Below, in pieces: positions 47,276 to 56,950 of a DNA stretch of 59,935 nt. The stretch is taken from assembly GCF_031729055.1 (NCBI RefSeq), contig NZ_JAVMIP010000011.1:1-59935 (forward strand), given 5' to 3'. The position numbers and the translations under genes are program-made. The notes beneath the pieces are model-generated. The model was not told the origin of the DNA and searched no databases. It saw only the letters and a program-made list of their open reading frames with translations. Positions within the stretch are counted from its first letter, which is position 1. Each line of letters opens with the position of its first letter. The stretch comes from Pseudocalidococcus azoricus BACA0444. GTDB taxonomy: Bacteria > Cyanobacteriota > Cyanobacteriia > Thermosynechococcales > Thermosynechococcaceae.

Positions 47276-48958
47276 ATGACGATTTTGACTCCAGATTTTC
47301 AAATCCTAGACAGCAGCTTAGATCAACTCCAGGCCCGCAAGTCTCAATGGCCCAACGTGCCAATCCCAGCGCGAATTAGGATTATCCAGCAATTGATTCA
47401 GGGCATTACCGCAGTGGCTGAGGATTGGGCTAACACCAGTTGTCAGCTTAAAGGCATAGACCCCCATGGCAACCTGGCTGGAGAAGAGTGGACAACCGGC
47501 CCCGCGGCAATTCTGATTCAGCTCCAACAGTTAATTGTCACCCTCCAGGCCGAGGGCCAACCCCAACCTCCCCAATGGCGCACCGGCCCCCAAGGTCAGG
47601 ATATTGCCCAAGTCTTACCGGCCAATTGGCAAGAGAAGTTTATTTGGTTTGGCTATCGGGCTGAAGTTTGGTTAGAGCCGGGCAAACCTCGGACTCAGGG
47701 GAAAATTTATCGCCAACCACCGGGGCCGGGGGGAGTAGCCTTAGTTTTGGGGGCCGGGAATATTAGCTCCATTGCCCCGTTAGATGTCCTGTATAAACTC
47801 TTCGCCGAAAACCAAGTTGTGATTCTGAAAATGAATCCCTTAAATGCAGCCTTGGGGCCATATCTGGAACGGGCCTGGCGGGCGTTGATCGAGGCCGGGT
47901 ATCTGGCCATTGTCTATGGGGGGGCAGAAGTTGGGGACTATCTGTGTCAGCATCCCAGTGTTGAGTCCGTCCATATTACCGGTTCCCAGGCCACCCATGA
48001 TCTGATTGTTTGGGGGAAAACAAAAGCCGAACAAACGGAAAATAAACAAAACCAAACCCCCCGCCTCCAAAAAACCATTACCTCCGAATTGGGCAATATT
48101 ACCCCAGTGGTGCTTATCCCCGGGCAATGGTCAGCCTCCGAGTTGGAGTTCCAGGCCCGGCAAGTCGTGAGTTTATTAACCCATAATGCCAGTTTTAATT
48201 GTGTCGGCGCGCAAGTTTTGGTCATCAGTCAGGCCTGGCCCCAAAAACAGGAATTCCTGAGTCGCATCCAGCAAATTTTGGCCCAAACCCCGCAACGCAA
48301 GGCCTATTATCCTGGGGCCAAAGAACGTTATCACCACTTTTTAAGCCACTATCCCCAGGCCAAGGTGATCACCAGTCCTAGCAATGGGTTAACCCCAGAC
48401 GAGGCAATTCCTTGGACGCTCATTCCCAATATTCCCGATCAGGCCGGGGAGTTTTTCCTAGAGCAGGAAGTTTTTTGTGGAATCTTAGGAATTGTTGCCC
48501 TCAATGCTGCTGATACTCCCACTTTTCTCCAGTTAATGGTGGACTGTCTGAATCAACGGGTTCAAGGCACCTTAGGATGTAACTTAATCATTGATCCGCG
48601 GACAGAAACGGAATATCAACCAGAATTTGACCAGGCCATTAGTGAGTTGGACTATGGCACGATTACGATTAATCTTTGGGCTGCCGTTGCCTTTTCTCTG
48701 GGAGTGACACCTTGGGGGGCTTTTCCAAAACATGACCTAGAAGCGGCTGGCTCTGGCCTGGGGTTTGTCCACAACACCTTTCTGTTTGACTATCCCCAGA
48801 AGTCAGTGATTCACGCCCCCTTTATGATTGTCCCGACCCCGGCCTGGTTTGTGGATCATCGTAATTTGTTAGCACTTTCAAAAGCTCTGGTTCATTACTA
48901 TGCCAATCCCAACCTTGGGACAATTTTGCCGTTAATTTGGGCGGGATTATGGGGGTAG
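47276..48958 (+). CDS. Aldehyde dehydrogenase superfamily protein
   Basis: 560 residues. The NAD(P)-binding block is GGVALVLGAGNISSIAPLDV, then VVILKMNPLNAALGPYLERA. VHITGSQATHDLIVWGKTKA aligns with the GxTxxG region. The general-base region is TSELGNITPVVLIPG, and the nucleophile Cys is in HNASFNCVGAQVLVI (about residue 304). The long C-terminal part with AAGSGLGFVHNTFLFDYPQK is unlike ordinary ALDHs, so it belongs to a divergent, longer subfamily. The substrate is unknown. It lies 38 bases downstream of the MscS gene and could share its transcript. Confidence 0.85.
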   Translation: MTILTPDFQILDSSLDQLQARKSQWPNVPIPARIRIIQQLIQGITAVAEDWANTSCQLKGIDPHGNLAGEEWTTGPAAILIQLQQLIVTLQAEGQPQPPQWRTGPQGQDIAQVLPANWQEKFIWFGYRAEVWLEPGKPRTQGKIYRQPPGPGGVALVLGAGNISSIAPLDVLYKLFAENQVVILKMNPLNAALGPYLERAWRALIEAGYLAIVYGGAEVGDYLCQHPSVESVHITGSQATHDLIVWGKTKAEQTENKQNQTPRLQKTITSELGNITPVVLIPGQWSASELEFQARQVVSLLTHNASFNCVGAQVLVISQAWPQKQEFLSRIQQILAQTPQRKAYYPGAKERYHHFLSHYPQAKVITSPSNGLTPDEAIPWTLIPNIPDQAGEFFLEQEVFCGILGIVALNAADTPTFLQLMVDCLNQRVQGTLGCNLIIDPRTETEYQPEFDQAISELDYGTITINLWAAVAFSLGVTPWGAFPKHDLEAAGSGLGFVHNTFLFDYPQKSVIHAPFMIVPTPAWFVDHRNLLALSKALVHYYANPNLGTILPLIWAGLWG

Positions 48959-48988
48959 CTAAGAATACTTTAATGGTGGATCAATTTC

Positions 48989-50449
48989 CTAATTTTTCTG
49001 TTGGGCATAGAGTTGCTTGAATTTTTGTTGTTGCACCTTATGATCAACAATTTCCATCGGATAGTCACAGGCCTGGCGTTCTAAGGGACTGATTCTGCCG
49101 GTTAATAAATCTGCTGTCTCTACACCTCTCAATTCTGGCAACCAGTGACGAATGTACTCCGCTTCAGCATCAAACTTCTGGGCCTGGGTATGGGGGTTAA
49201 AAATCCGCAGGGGTTTGGGATCCATCCCACTGGAAGCACTCCACTGCCAGCCGCCATTATTGGCCGATAAATCCCCGTCAATCAACCGTTGCATGAAGTA
49301 TTTCTCGCCCCATTGAGGATTGATGATCAAATCTTTAGTCAAAAAACTGGCCACAATCATCCGACAGCGGTTATGCATCCAGCCGGTTTGGTTGAGTTGC
49401 CGCATGGCCGCATCCACGATTGGAAAGCCCGTTCTGCCCTCACACCAGGCCTGGAAATGGTCTTGATTATTGCTCCAGGGAAAATTCTGAAAGGGTTGCC
49501 GATAGGGGCCTTGTTCTAGTTCTGGAAAGGCATACATAACGTGTTGATAAAACTCCCGCCAGGCCAATTCCTGTTGCCATGTCCGAATTGCGCCTAAGGC
49601 TTCTTCACTGCGGGCCTGGGCTTGGGCTTCCCTACTTGCGGTCCAAATGTCTCGAATCCCCAAAACCCCAAATTTCAAGGCCGCACTCAGGCCTGAGGTT
49701 CCGGCAATTCCTGGGAAATTCCGATCCGGTTCATAGCTATTAATGGCTCGCTGACAAAATTCCGCAAGACGGGCCTGGGCCGGCGCAACTCCAGGGTCTA
49801 AATATAGGGGAGCGTTCCAGATAAATCCTAATTCTTTGGCAGTTGGCAATGGGATCATCCCTTGTTTTTTGGCAATTTCAAGTTCTTGAGTTGTTAACCC
49901 CTGAGCCTGGTGGAGTGCTTTAGTGGGTTGGGCTTTCGGTTGTTGTTGCCAATTTTTCCAAAAGGGAGAGTAAACCGTATAAATGGCTCCGGCCCCTGTC
50001 CGAATTGCATCAGGAGCGACTAATAATTGATCCCAAAAGGTATTGACTTCAATGTTGAGTTTGCTCAGGGCCTGGGTGACGGCTTGATCTCTGGCCTGGG
50101 CATAGGGTTCGACATCACAATTCCAATGCAGGGCCTGAACGTTGAGGGCCTGGGCTAGTTTGGGAATTACCGTTGCGGGTTCACCCTGAAGAATGAGGAG
50201 TTGACTCCCGGCCTGGTGATACTGTTGGGCTAAATCTTCGAGACAACCAACCAGATAGGCAACCCGCACTGCGGCAATATCATCACCACCCAAAATTTTA
50301 GGGTCAAAGCAAAACAAGCCGACAACTTTTGCGGTTTTTTCCCGCGCTGCCCCCAGGCCCCGGTTATCTTGAATGCGGAGATCCCGGCGATGCCAAAACA
50401 GAATCAGGGGTTGTGTCTTTGGGGTGATCATTGCAGGGGCATTAGTCAT
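48989..50449 (-). CDS. phrA: Deoxyribodipyrimidine photolyase
   Basis: 486 residues from [14 protein letters not shown]; an ATG at 50479 adds ten residues and one at 50431 removes six. Uses FAD and blue light to split cyclobutane pyrimidine dimers. N-terminal antenna domain: [20 protein letters not shown]-terminal FAD domain: [80 protein letters not shown] and [13 protein letters not shown]. The Trp-rich electron chain and FAD contacts look complete. It follows the class I CPD layout with a deazaflavin-type antenna, as in Synechococcus 6301 photolyase. Confidence 0.95.
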   Translation of the reverse strand: MTNAPAMITPKTQPLILFWHRRDLRIQDNRGLGAAREKTAKVVGLFCFDPKILGGDDIAAVRVAYLVGCLEDLAQQYHQAGSQLLILQGEPATVIPKLAQALNVQALHWNCDVEPYAQARDQAVTQALSKLNIEVNTFWDQLLVAPDAIRTGAGAIYTVYSPFWKNWQQQPKAQPTKALHQAQGLTTQELEIAKKQGMIPLPTAKELGFIWNAPLYLDPGVAPAQARLAEFCQRAINSYEPDRNFPGIAGTSGLSAALKFGVLGIRDIWTASREAQAQARSEEALGAIRTWQQELAWREFYQHVMYAFPELEQGPYRQPFQNFPWSNNQDHFQAWCEGRTGFPIVDAAMRQLNQTGWMHNRCRMIVASFLTKDLIINPQWGEKYFMQRLIDGDLSANNGGWQWSASSGMDPKPLRIFNPHTQAQKFDAEAEYIRHWLPELRGVETADLLTGRISPLERQACDYPMEIVDHKVQQQKFKQLYAQQKN

Positions 50450-50490
50450 AGGGTTTAGGGATAAACAACGCGCGGCCATCCTTTCATTAA

Positions 50491-50699
50491 AATAACAAGC
50501 ATCCTATTTGTGTATCTCAAGAGCAAAAGGGAATTGTTGAAATTGCCACATCCCTATCTCAAGATTTAAAACCTGTGGATCATGAAGAAGAGAATCACGG
50601 CTATTTTAAATTGGGCCAGTCAAGCTTCTTTCCGTTTCCCTTGTTTGAGCAATCTTTTAGAAGGTCAAAGCCAATCCACCACCACCACCGGTGAGAGGG
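50491..50699 (+). pseudogene. Coding-like remnant upstream of gltX
   Basis: Sixty-eight codons are open between a TAA at 50488 and a TGA at 50697, with no ATG or GTG start. The translation is protein-like: ICVSQEQKGIVEIATSLSQD, LKPVDHEEENHGYFKLGQSS, FFPFPLFEQSFRRSKP, ending HHHHR. It is more organised than the other frames of this gap, so it may be the truncated tail of a lost gene. I do not recognise the family. It overlaps the inverted repeat that precedes gltX. Confidence 0.3.
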
Positions 50700-50711
50700 T
50701 CAAACAAGGGA
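50637..50711 (+). promoter_or_regulatory. 12-bp inverted repeat upstream of gltX
   Basis: TCCCTTGTTTGA at 50637-50648 is perfectly complementary to TCAAACAAGGGA at 50700-50711, enclosing a 51-base loop that itself contains CCACCACCACCACCGGTGAG. The right arm ends 53 bases before the gltX start. It could be an RNA structure in the gltX leader, an operator, or the terminal repeats of a very short mobile remnant. Confidence 0.45.
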
Positions 50712-50764
50712 TAAAATTAAAGCTCCAGGATGACTAACCTTAAGCATCATAGGAGAAACCCTCT

Positions 50765-52210
50765 GTGACTGTGCGTGTCCGTATTGCCCCCAGCCCGACC
50801 GGAAATTTACACATTGGGACAGCCCGTACAGCAGTCTTTAACTGGCTCTACGCCCGACATCACAACGGGACGTTTATTCTCCGAGTTGAAGATACAGATC
50901 TAGAACGGTCACGCCCTGAATATACAGACAATATTTTGACGGGCCTGGCCTGGTTGGGATTGCAGTGGGATGAGGGGCCTGCATTTCAATCTCAACGGAC
51001 GGAACTCTATCAACAGGCCATTCAAACCCTCCTAGACAATGGCCAGGCCTACTACTGCTATTGCACTCCAGCAGAACTTGATGCCATGCGCCAGGCCCAG
51101 AAGGCGAGCGGCCAGGCCCCCCGCTATGATAATCGCCATCGAAATTTAACCCTAGCCGAACAAGCCGCCTTTGTTGCCGCCGGCCGTCAGCCCGTAATTC
51201 GCTTCAAAATTGCAGATGACCAAGAAATTCGCTGGACAGACCTAGTGCGGGGTGAGGTTTCTTGGCAGGGGCGCGATCTGGGGGGTGATATGGTGATTGC
51301 TCGCGCTGCCCCGGCTGGAGAAATTGGCCCGCCCCTCTACAACCTAGTCGTGGTCGTGGATGACATTGACATGGGGATTACCCAGGTGATTCGCGGTGAG
51401 GATCATATTGGCAACACCCCCAAGCAAATTCTCCTTTACGAGGCCCTGCAAGCAACCGTACCTCAATTTGCCCATACCCCCTTAATTTTGAATCAGTCTG
51501 GCCAGAAACTCTCAAAGCGCGATGGTGTAACCTCAATTTCTGATTTTCAGGCCATGGGCTATGTCGCTCCTGCCCTAGTCAACTACATGACCCTTTTGGG
51601 ATGGTCGCCGGTGGAAGGTATGGCCGAAATTTTTACCCTAGAGGAAGCGGCCAAATACTTCAGTTTTGAACGAGTCAATCGGGCTGGGGCCAAGTTTGAT
51701 TGGGACAAACTCAATTGGCTCAACAGTCAATATCTCCACTCCATGCCTGTTCCTGATTTACTGCAAGCATTAATGCCAATTTGGCAAGGGGCTGGCTATC
51801 AGTTTGAGATTGAAACCGACCAGGCCTGGTTAGAACCTTTAACCGCACTGCTCCAGGCCAGCCTGACCAAACTGACGGATGCCATTGAGCAAGCAGCACC
51901 TTTCTTTGCAACCATGATTACCTGTGATCCGGAAGCAACGGCCCAACTCGCTCAACCCGATAGCAGAAAAGCTCTAGAGTTGATCCTGGCCTATCGGCAA
52001 GAGCCATCTGAACTAACCCCTGAAATTGTCAACGAAGTCATTAAAAAAGTAACTAAAGAGTTGGGAGTCAAAAAGGGCCTGGTGATGCGATCCCTACGTT
52101 CTGCGTTAATGGGCAGTGTTCACGGGCCGGACTTAATTACATCGTGGCTAATTCTATCGCAACGACAATTAGATATCCCTCGGATCAGGAAAGCTCAAGG
52201 TCAACTTTAA
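50765..52210 (+). CDS. gltX: Glutamyl-tRNA synthetase
   Basis: 481 residues from a GTG preceded by AGGAGA. Charges tRNA-Glu, which in cyanobacteria also feeds tetrapyrrole synthesis, and probably tRNA-Gln before amidation. Class I motifs: the HIGH-type [20 protein letters not shown] near the N-terminus and the KMSKS-type [17 protein letters not shown] around residue 250. VRFRF-like [20 protein letters not shown] and [19 protein letters not shown] are typical of the catalytic domain. The C-terminal anticodon-binding part is complete. Confidence 0.95.
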   Translation: MTVRVRIAPSPTGNLHIGTARTAVFNWLYARHHNGTFILRVEDTDLERSRPEYTDNILTGLAWLGLQWDEGPAFQSQRTELYQQAIQTLLDNGQAYYCYCTPAELDAMRQAQKASGQAPRYDNRHRNLTLAEQAAFVAAGRQPVIRFKIADDQEIRWTDLVRGEVSWQGRDLGGDMVIARAAPAGEIGPPLYNLVVVVDDIDMGITQVIRGEDHIGNTPKQILLYEALQATVPQFAHTPLILNQSGQKLSKRDGVTSISDFQAMGYVAPALVNYMTLLGWSPVEGMAEIFTLEEAAKYFSFERVNRAGAKFDWDKLNWLNSQYLHSMPVPDLLQALMPIWQGAGYQFEIETDQAWLEPLTALLQASLTKLTDAIEQAAPFFATMITCDPEATAQLAQPDSRKALELILAYRQEPSELTPEIVNEVIKKVTKELGVKKGLVMRSLRSALMGSVHGPDLITSWLILSQRQLDIPRIRKAQGQL

Positions 52211-52212
52211 CG

Positions 52213-52311
52213 CTATATCGGGAAATCTTCAGTGATGACCTCCCAAACGATGTCAAAGTCAATATCAAAAGATTCATAAGATTGCGACTGTGAGTTTACA
52301 GAACAGTTTGG
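52213..52311 (-). pseudogene. Short coding-like scrap between gltX and psbA
   Basis: Between two in-frame stops the minus strand reads PNCSVNSQSQSYESFDIDFD, then IVWEVITEDFPI, with no start codon. The composition is protein-like, and it lies between the gltX stop and the psbA terminator, so it would be the tail of a lost minus-strand gene. No family is recognised and the length is small, so the call is weak. Confidence 0.2.
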
Positions 52312-52348
52312 CTAATCCCATACCTGCTGAGATCGCAACTTTCATAAA

Positions 52349-52380
52349 CAAAAAACCGCCCTCAATCAAGAAAGCGGTTT
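52349..52380 (-). terminator. Rho-independent terminator of the downstream psbA gene
   Basis: Read on the minus strand, AAACCGCTTTCTTGATTGAG is followed by GGCGGTTTTTTG: a stem of AAACCGC with GCGGTTT and a T run. It lies about 35 bases after the psbA stop. The stem is related in sequence to the terminator of the other psbA gene (12320-12352). Confidence 0.8.
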
Positions 52381-52414
52381 CATAGACCATCAATTATTGA
52401 CTTAGAGTCAGGTT

Positions 52415-53497
52415 TTAACCATTAATGCTCGGAGCAATGAAAGCCACAGGAGCAGACTCAGCCGAAGCCAAATCCAAGGGGAAGTTGTGAGCATTCCGCT
52501 CGTGCATGACTTCCATGCCCAAGTTGGCCCGGTTGATGATGTCAGCCCAGGTATTGATCACATTACCTTTGGAATCAATCACACTATGGTTGAAGTTGAA
52601 GCCGTTAAGGTTGAAAGCCATGGTGCTGATGCCCAAAGCAGTAAACCAGATGCCAACCACCGGCCAAGCCGCTAAAAAGAAGTGCAAAGCCCGGCTGTTG
52701 TTGAAGCTGGCATATTGGAAAATCAAGCGGCCAAAGTAACCATGAGCGGCAACAATGTTGTAGGTTTCTTCTTCTTGACCGAATTTGTAACCATAGTTTT
52801 GCGACTCGGTTTCGGTGGTTTCCCGGATCAAGGAAGAAGTTACCAAGGAACCGTGCATGGCAGAGAACAAGCTACCCCCGAAGACACCAGCCACACCAAT
52901 TTGGTGGAAAGGATGCATGAGAATGTTGTGCTCGGCCTGGAAGACAATCATGAAGTTGAAAGTACCGGAAATACCCAAAGGCATCCCGTCTGAGAAAGAA
53001 CCTTGACCAATGGGATAGATCAAGAAAACGGCAAAAGCAGAAGCCAAAGGAGCGGAGTAGGCAACGCAAATCCAGGGGCGCATTCCCAAACGGTAGGACA
53101 ATTCCCACTGCCGCCCCATGTAGCAAGAAGCCCCGAGCAAGAAGTGGAAAATCACCAACTGGTAAGGGCCACCGTTGTAAAGCCATTCATCTAAGGAAGC
53201 AGCTTCCCAAATCGGGTAGAAGTGCAAACCAATGGCGTTGGAAGACGGAATTACAGCACCCGTAATGACGTTGTTGCCAAAGATCAAAGAACCAGCAACG
53301 GGTTCCCGGATGCCATCAATATCGACAGGAGGAGCAGCAATGAAGGCAATTACAAAGCAAGTCGTAGCGGCTAAGAGGGTTGGGATCATGATCACGCCGA
53401 ACCAGCCGATATAAATCCGGTTGTCGGTACTGGTGATCCAATTACAAAACCGCTCCCATGCGCTCGCACTCTCGCGGCGTTGAATGGTCGTAGTCAT
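52415..53497 (-). CDS. psbA: Photosystem II D1 protein, Gln130 (low-light type) isoform
   Basis: 360 residues from [20 protein letters not shown]; the frame opens at 53524 but the extra nine residues do not belong. This is a second D1 gene, about 41 kb from the first and on the opposite strand. Residue 130 is Gln ([13 protein letters not shown]), and the neighbouring LLGASCYMG and [18 protein letters not shown] segments match the constitutive D1:1/PsbA1 form. D1 residues for pheophytin, QB and the manganese cluster are as expected. It is encoded with strongly biased codons. It should be the main form in normal light, with the Glu130 copy replacing it under high light. Confidence 0.97.
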   Translation of the reverse strand: MTTTIQRRESASAWERFCNWITSTDNRIYIGWFGVIMIPTLLAATTCFVIAFIAAPPVDIDGIREPVAGSLIFGNNVITGAVIPSSNAIGLHFYPIWEAASLDEWLYNGGPYQLVIFHFLLGASCYMGRQWELSYRLGMRPWICVAYSAPLASAFAVFLIYPIGQGSFSDGMPLGISGTFNFMIVFQAEHNILMHPFHQIGVAGVFGGSLFSAMHGSLVTSSLIRETTETESQNYGYKFGQEEETYNIVAAHGYFGRLIFQYASFNNSRALHFFLAAWPVVGIWFTALGISTMAFNLNGFNFNHSVIDSKGNVINTWADIINRANLGMEVMHERNAHNFPLDLASAESAPVAFIAPSING

Positions 53498-53737
53498 ATT
53501 GGTATAAGGCCAAATAAAGAGCAAGATTTCTGATTGCTTAATTGAAGTAATAAGTAAGCCCTCAGATTAGTTAATACTCTAAAACAATTACCCGGACTGG
53601 CCGTTAATTATTGAAATATATTTACAGTTGTTCATGTTGGGATATATGCAGACATAAAACTTAATCAATAAATGCAACAAAACCCGATGATTATTTGCAA
53701 TGAGTAACATTTCTAGAAATTTAGATACATTACCCCA

Positions 53738-53956
53738 TTAAACATCGCTAACGTGCCACCACCCCAGGCCTGGGCCAATAAACCGCACCATGATCCAAAT
53801 CAGGCCTAAAAGAACAATCCCAGTCCAAGTGCTCCGGGTCACAATTTTTTGAATTTGACTGGCCTGGGACTTTGTTAACGGCAACCAGGAGACAACAGGC
53901 TCCTCCTGCCCATATTTTTCACCTAAGGTTTCTTTCCGCCGCTTTGAATCACCCAT
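53738..53956 (-). CDS. DUF2839 small membrane protein
   Basis: 72 residues. MGDSKRRKETLGEKYGQEE is the conserved N-terminal signature of DUF2839, and a single hydrophobic helix (STWTGIVLLGLIWIMVRFIG) forms the C-terminal half. It is found widely in cyanobacteria, with no known function. It is divergent from argJ, with about 200 bases between them. Confidence 0.85.
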   Translation of the reverse strand: MGDSKRRKETLGEKYGQEEPVVSWLPLTKSQASQIQKIVTRSTWTGIVLLGLIWIMVRFIGPGLGWWHVSDV

Positions 53957-54121
53957 AATTTTGGTCTCCCATCCTTGAGCCTATTTTATCTATTCTTTGG
54001 AAGATTTCGATGAATTTAGCCACGGTAATCCTACTTCCTCAGAATTTAATTAAGGAAGCAGATGCGTGGATACTTTAATACTTAAGGCTTTTTAACAGTT
54101 TTCGAGAAGACTAAATGATCT

Positions 54122-54130
54122 TGGTATAAT
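54122..54130 (+). promoter_or_regulatory. Extended -10 promoter of argJ
   Basis: TGGTATAAT (54122-54130) is a perfect extended -10 element. The -35 region at the right spacing (TTCGAG) is poor, as expected for promoters that rely on the extended -10. The argJ ATG at 54164 is preceded by a strong AAGGAG at 54153-54158. Confidence 0.55.
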
Positions 54131-54163
54131 TACAGCGATTTCCTCAGTCTAAAAGGAGCGGCA

Positions 54164-55417
54164 ATGACCAACTGGCAACGGATTCCGGGGGGAGTTACAG
54201 CCCCAAAAGGGTATCGAGCCGCTGGGATGCGGGCTGGGCTAAAACCATCAGGACTCCCTGACTTAGCCTTGATTGTTTCTGATGTGCCGGCCATTGCTGC
54301 GGGAGTTTTTACCACCAGCCAAGTCCGAGCCGCCTGCGTGGATTATTGTCGCCAACGTTTACAAGCTAAATCTACGGCCCAGGCCATTTTGTGTAATGCC
54401 GGCCAGGCCAATGCTGCGACTGGGGCACAGGGTTGGGCCACCGTCCTAGAACAAGCCCAAATTGTCAGCCAGTCCTTGGAGATTTCCGCTGATGCCGTCT
54501 TGGTGGCCTCCACGGGGGTGATTGGCAAACAAATCCCGATTGAGAAAATTCGTGCCGCTGTCCCCGAACTGAAAACGCTGCTCTCGGAAACAGGGTCAGA
54601 ATCCGCCTCCCAGGCCATCATGACCACGGATCTGGTTCCCAAAACTATTGCCCTAGAAGCAAAATTAGGGGATCAAACGATTCGGGTCGGGGGCATTGCC
54701 AAAGGCTCAGGTATGATTCATCCCAACATGGCCACAATGCTGGCCTTTGTCACCTGTGACGCAGCGGTTTCCCCCCACTTATGGCAAGAAATGGTTAGCC
54801 AGGCCAATGACAACAGCTTTAACCAAATCACCGTAGATGGCGACACCAGCACCAACGACAGCCTGATTGCTCTGGCCAATGGTCAATCCCGGACTCCCGC
54901 CATTACTGAACCTGGCCCAGCCGCGGATCTCTTAGCAGGGATGTTAACTGAAGTTTGCGCCTATCTGGCTAAGTCCATTGCTCGCGACGGCGAAGGGGCC
55001 ACCTGTTTGTTAGAAGTCGAAGTGAGTGGAGCCAGTGATGGGGCCGCCGCCCGCCAAGTCGCTCGTACCATTGCCGGATCCATGTTGTTTAAGTCGGCTG
55101 TCTTTGGCCGAGATCCCAACTGGGGCCGGATTGCAGCAGCGGCCGGGCGGGCAGGTGTCTTTTTTGATCAGGAAAACTTACAAATTCAATTGGGAGATTT
55201 TTTACTGATGCAGCGGGGCCAACCCCTGAACTATGACAAAGCCGCCGCCAATGCCTACCTGACTCACCAGGCCCAACTCAGTAACCAAGGGGGGCAATCT
55301 GTAGAACATCCCGTCCTCGTCAAAGTCAGCATTGGTCAAGGGCCGGGAACTGGGCGGGCCTGGGGCTGCGACCTGAGTTATGACTATGTAAAAATCAATG
55401 CTGAGTACACCACATAA
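54164..55417 (+). CDS. argJ: Bifunctional ornithine acetyltransferase / N-acetylglutamate synthase
   Basis: 417 residues. ArgJ recycles the acetyl group from N-acetylornithine to glutamate in arginine synthesis. The self-cleavage site is in GSGMIHPNMATMLAFVTCD, between Ala and the Thr that becomes the nucleophile (about residue 192). Other blocks: QVRAACVDYCRQRL, VLVASTGVIGKQIP, DNSFNQITVDGDTSTNDSL and FGRDPNWGRIAAAAGRAG. Single gene with a clear promoter and ribosome site. Confidence 0.95.
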   Translation: MTNWQRIPGGVTAPKGYRAAGMRAGLKPSGLPDLALIVSDVPAIAAGVFTTSQVRAACVDYCRQRLQAKSTAQAILCNAGQANAATGAQGWATVLEQAQIVSQSLEISADAVLVASTGVIGKQIPIEKIRAAVPELKTLLSETGSESASQAIMTTDLVPKTIALEAKLGDQTIRVGGIAKGSGMIHPNMATMLAFVTCDAAVSPHLWQEMVSQANDNSFNQITVDGDTSTNDSLIALANGQSRTPAITEPGPAADLLAGMLTEVCAYLAKSIARDGEGATCLLEVEVSGASDGAAARQVARTIAGSMLFKSAVFGRDPNWGRIAAAAGRAGVFFDQENLQIQLGDFLLMQRGQPLNYDKAAANAYLTHQAQLSNQGGQSVEHPVLVKVSIGQGPGTGRAWGCDLSYDYVKINAEYTT

Positions 55418-55514
55418 GGATATGAAACCAATTGTTTGACTCGGTCGTTAGGATAGAAGCGTTGTACCGACTGGCTGATTTGAATCTTCGGTATTTACAG
55501 GGCATCGTCATTCT

Positions 55515-56864
55515 ATGAACCCCCAGGAATTACTGAAGCGTTATGCCAGTGGTCAGCGCGATTTCAACCGGGCCAGTCTTAGCAATGCTGAGTTAATTAA
55601 TCTAGACCTATCTGGGATTAATTTAGCCCGGGCTGACTTGGAATGGGTGAACCTGAGTGGCACCAAGCTGAACAACGCTAACTTAAGTGGGGCCGAACTG
55701 ATCAATGCCATCTTGATTAAAACAGACCTCTCCCAGGCCAACCTCACGGGTGTTAACCTCAGCCGCACAGATTTGAGTTGGGCTAACCTGAGTCACACAA
55801 ACCTCAGTCGCTCGGAACTCAGCGAAGCGACACTGCGGGGGGCGAATCTAGAGGGGGCTGACCTCAGTCGGGTGGATTTAGCTGAGGCAGATCTGCGGGG
55901 CCTGGGATTTAATCAAGTCAACCTGCGGGGGGCAAATCTCCAGGGGGCCAATCTCCACAACACAGAACTAGTTCAGGCAGACCTAGGACGAGTCGACTTA
56001 ATTGAGGCCGATTTAAGCAATGCCAATCTCAGTGGGGCCAATTTGAGTGGAGCTAACCTCAGTCGTGCCAATCTGGCTAATGCGAATTTAAGTGGGGCGG
56101 ATCTGAGTCGGGTGGATTTAACGGAAGTCAAGCTTAGTGAAGCCAACCTGACCAAAGCTAACCTCAGCGGGGCAGAACTGGGGAAAGCCGATCTCTCCGC
56201 CCTCGAGTTGTGTGATGTCAATTTGAGCGGTGCTAACTTAAGTGGCGCTAACTTGGCCAATACTAATCTGAGTCGGGCCGATCTGAGTGGGGCCAACTTA
56301 CGGGGGGTTAATCTCAGTCGGGCCAAACTGGTGGGGACTAATTTACGGGGGGCGAACTTGGTCGGGGCCAATTTGACCGGGGCAACTTTAGATGGGGCGG
56401 ACTTATCCCAGGCCGATATGCGCAGTGCCAACCTGAGTGGCCTTCTCTTAAATGGGGTGATTTTGCGGGGCGCGAATCTCAGCGGGGCTAATTTACGGGA
56501 AATCGAACTCAACCAGGCCAACCTCAGTCGCGCTGATCTGATTGAGGCTAACCTGAGTCGGGCTAAAATGGCTGGCGTTAACTTGAGTCGGGCCACCCTC
56601 AGCGAAGCCAATATGAGCCGAGCCACCCTCAGTGGAGCCACCCTCAGCCGCGTTACCCTCAGTGGGGACACCATTGGCAAAGTGGATTTAAGCGGTGTGA
56701 ACTTGAGTGGGGCTGATTTGGGAGATGCGCAACTCCTTGGGGCTAACCTGTCTCGGGCAGACCTGACTCGTGTTAATCTGACCGCCGCCGATTTAAGTAG
56801 TTCTAATCTCAGTGAAGTGGATTTGCGGGGAACGATCATGCCCGATGGCCGCCGCCGTAATTAA
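55515..56864 (+). CDS. Long pentapeptide-repeat protein
   Basis: 449 residues, almost wholly A(D/N)Lxx pentapeptides (about 80 in tandem, for example SNANLSGANLSGANLSRANL) after a short N-terminal cap (NPQELLKRYASGQRDFNRAS). Such chains fold into a right-handed quadrilateral beta helix; there is no signal peptide or other domain. Known members mimic DNA or scaffold proteins, but this one has no assigned role. Its repetitive codons also produce a long open frame on the opposite strand (55973-56839), which I do not believe is a gene. Confidence 0.88.
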   Translation: MNPQELLKRYASGQRDFNRASLSNAELINLDLSGINLARADLEWVNLSGTKLNNANLSGAELINAILIKTDLSQANLTGVNLSRTDLSWANLSHTNLSRSELSEATLRGANLEGADLSRVDLAEADLRGLGFNQVNLRGANLQGANLHNTELVQADLGRVDLIEADLSNANLSGANLSGANLSRANLANANLSGADLSRVDLTEVKLSEANLTKANLSGAELGKADLSALELCDVNLSGANLSGANLANTNLSRADLSGANLRGVNLSRAKLVGTNLRGANLVGANLTGATLDGADLSQADMRSANLSGLLLNGVILRGANLSGANLREIELNQANLSRADLIEANLSRAKMAGVNLSRATLSEANMSRATLSGATLSRVTLSGDTIGKVDLSGVNLSGADLGDAQLLGANLSRADLTRVNLTAADLSSSNLSEVDLRGTIMPDGRRRN

Positions 56865-56950
56865 GCCTGACATTGCTCAACCGTGATTGATTGATGCGGA
56901 AGCCTCGATCAAAATTGATAAGGTGTGAAACCGGGCCTGGGGGAAGACAG

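Noticed and set aside
55973..56839. 288-codon open frame on the strand opposite the pentapeptide-repeat gene
   Set aside because: It is an antisense shadow created by the repetitive A(D/N)L codons. The translation is an unnatural Leu/Arg/Ser/Ala-rich repeat with no ribosome site.
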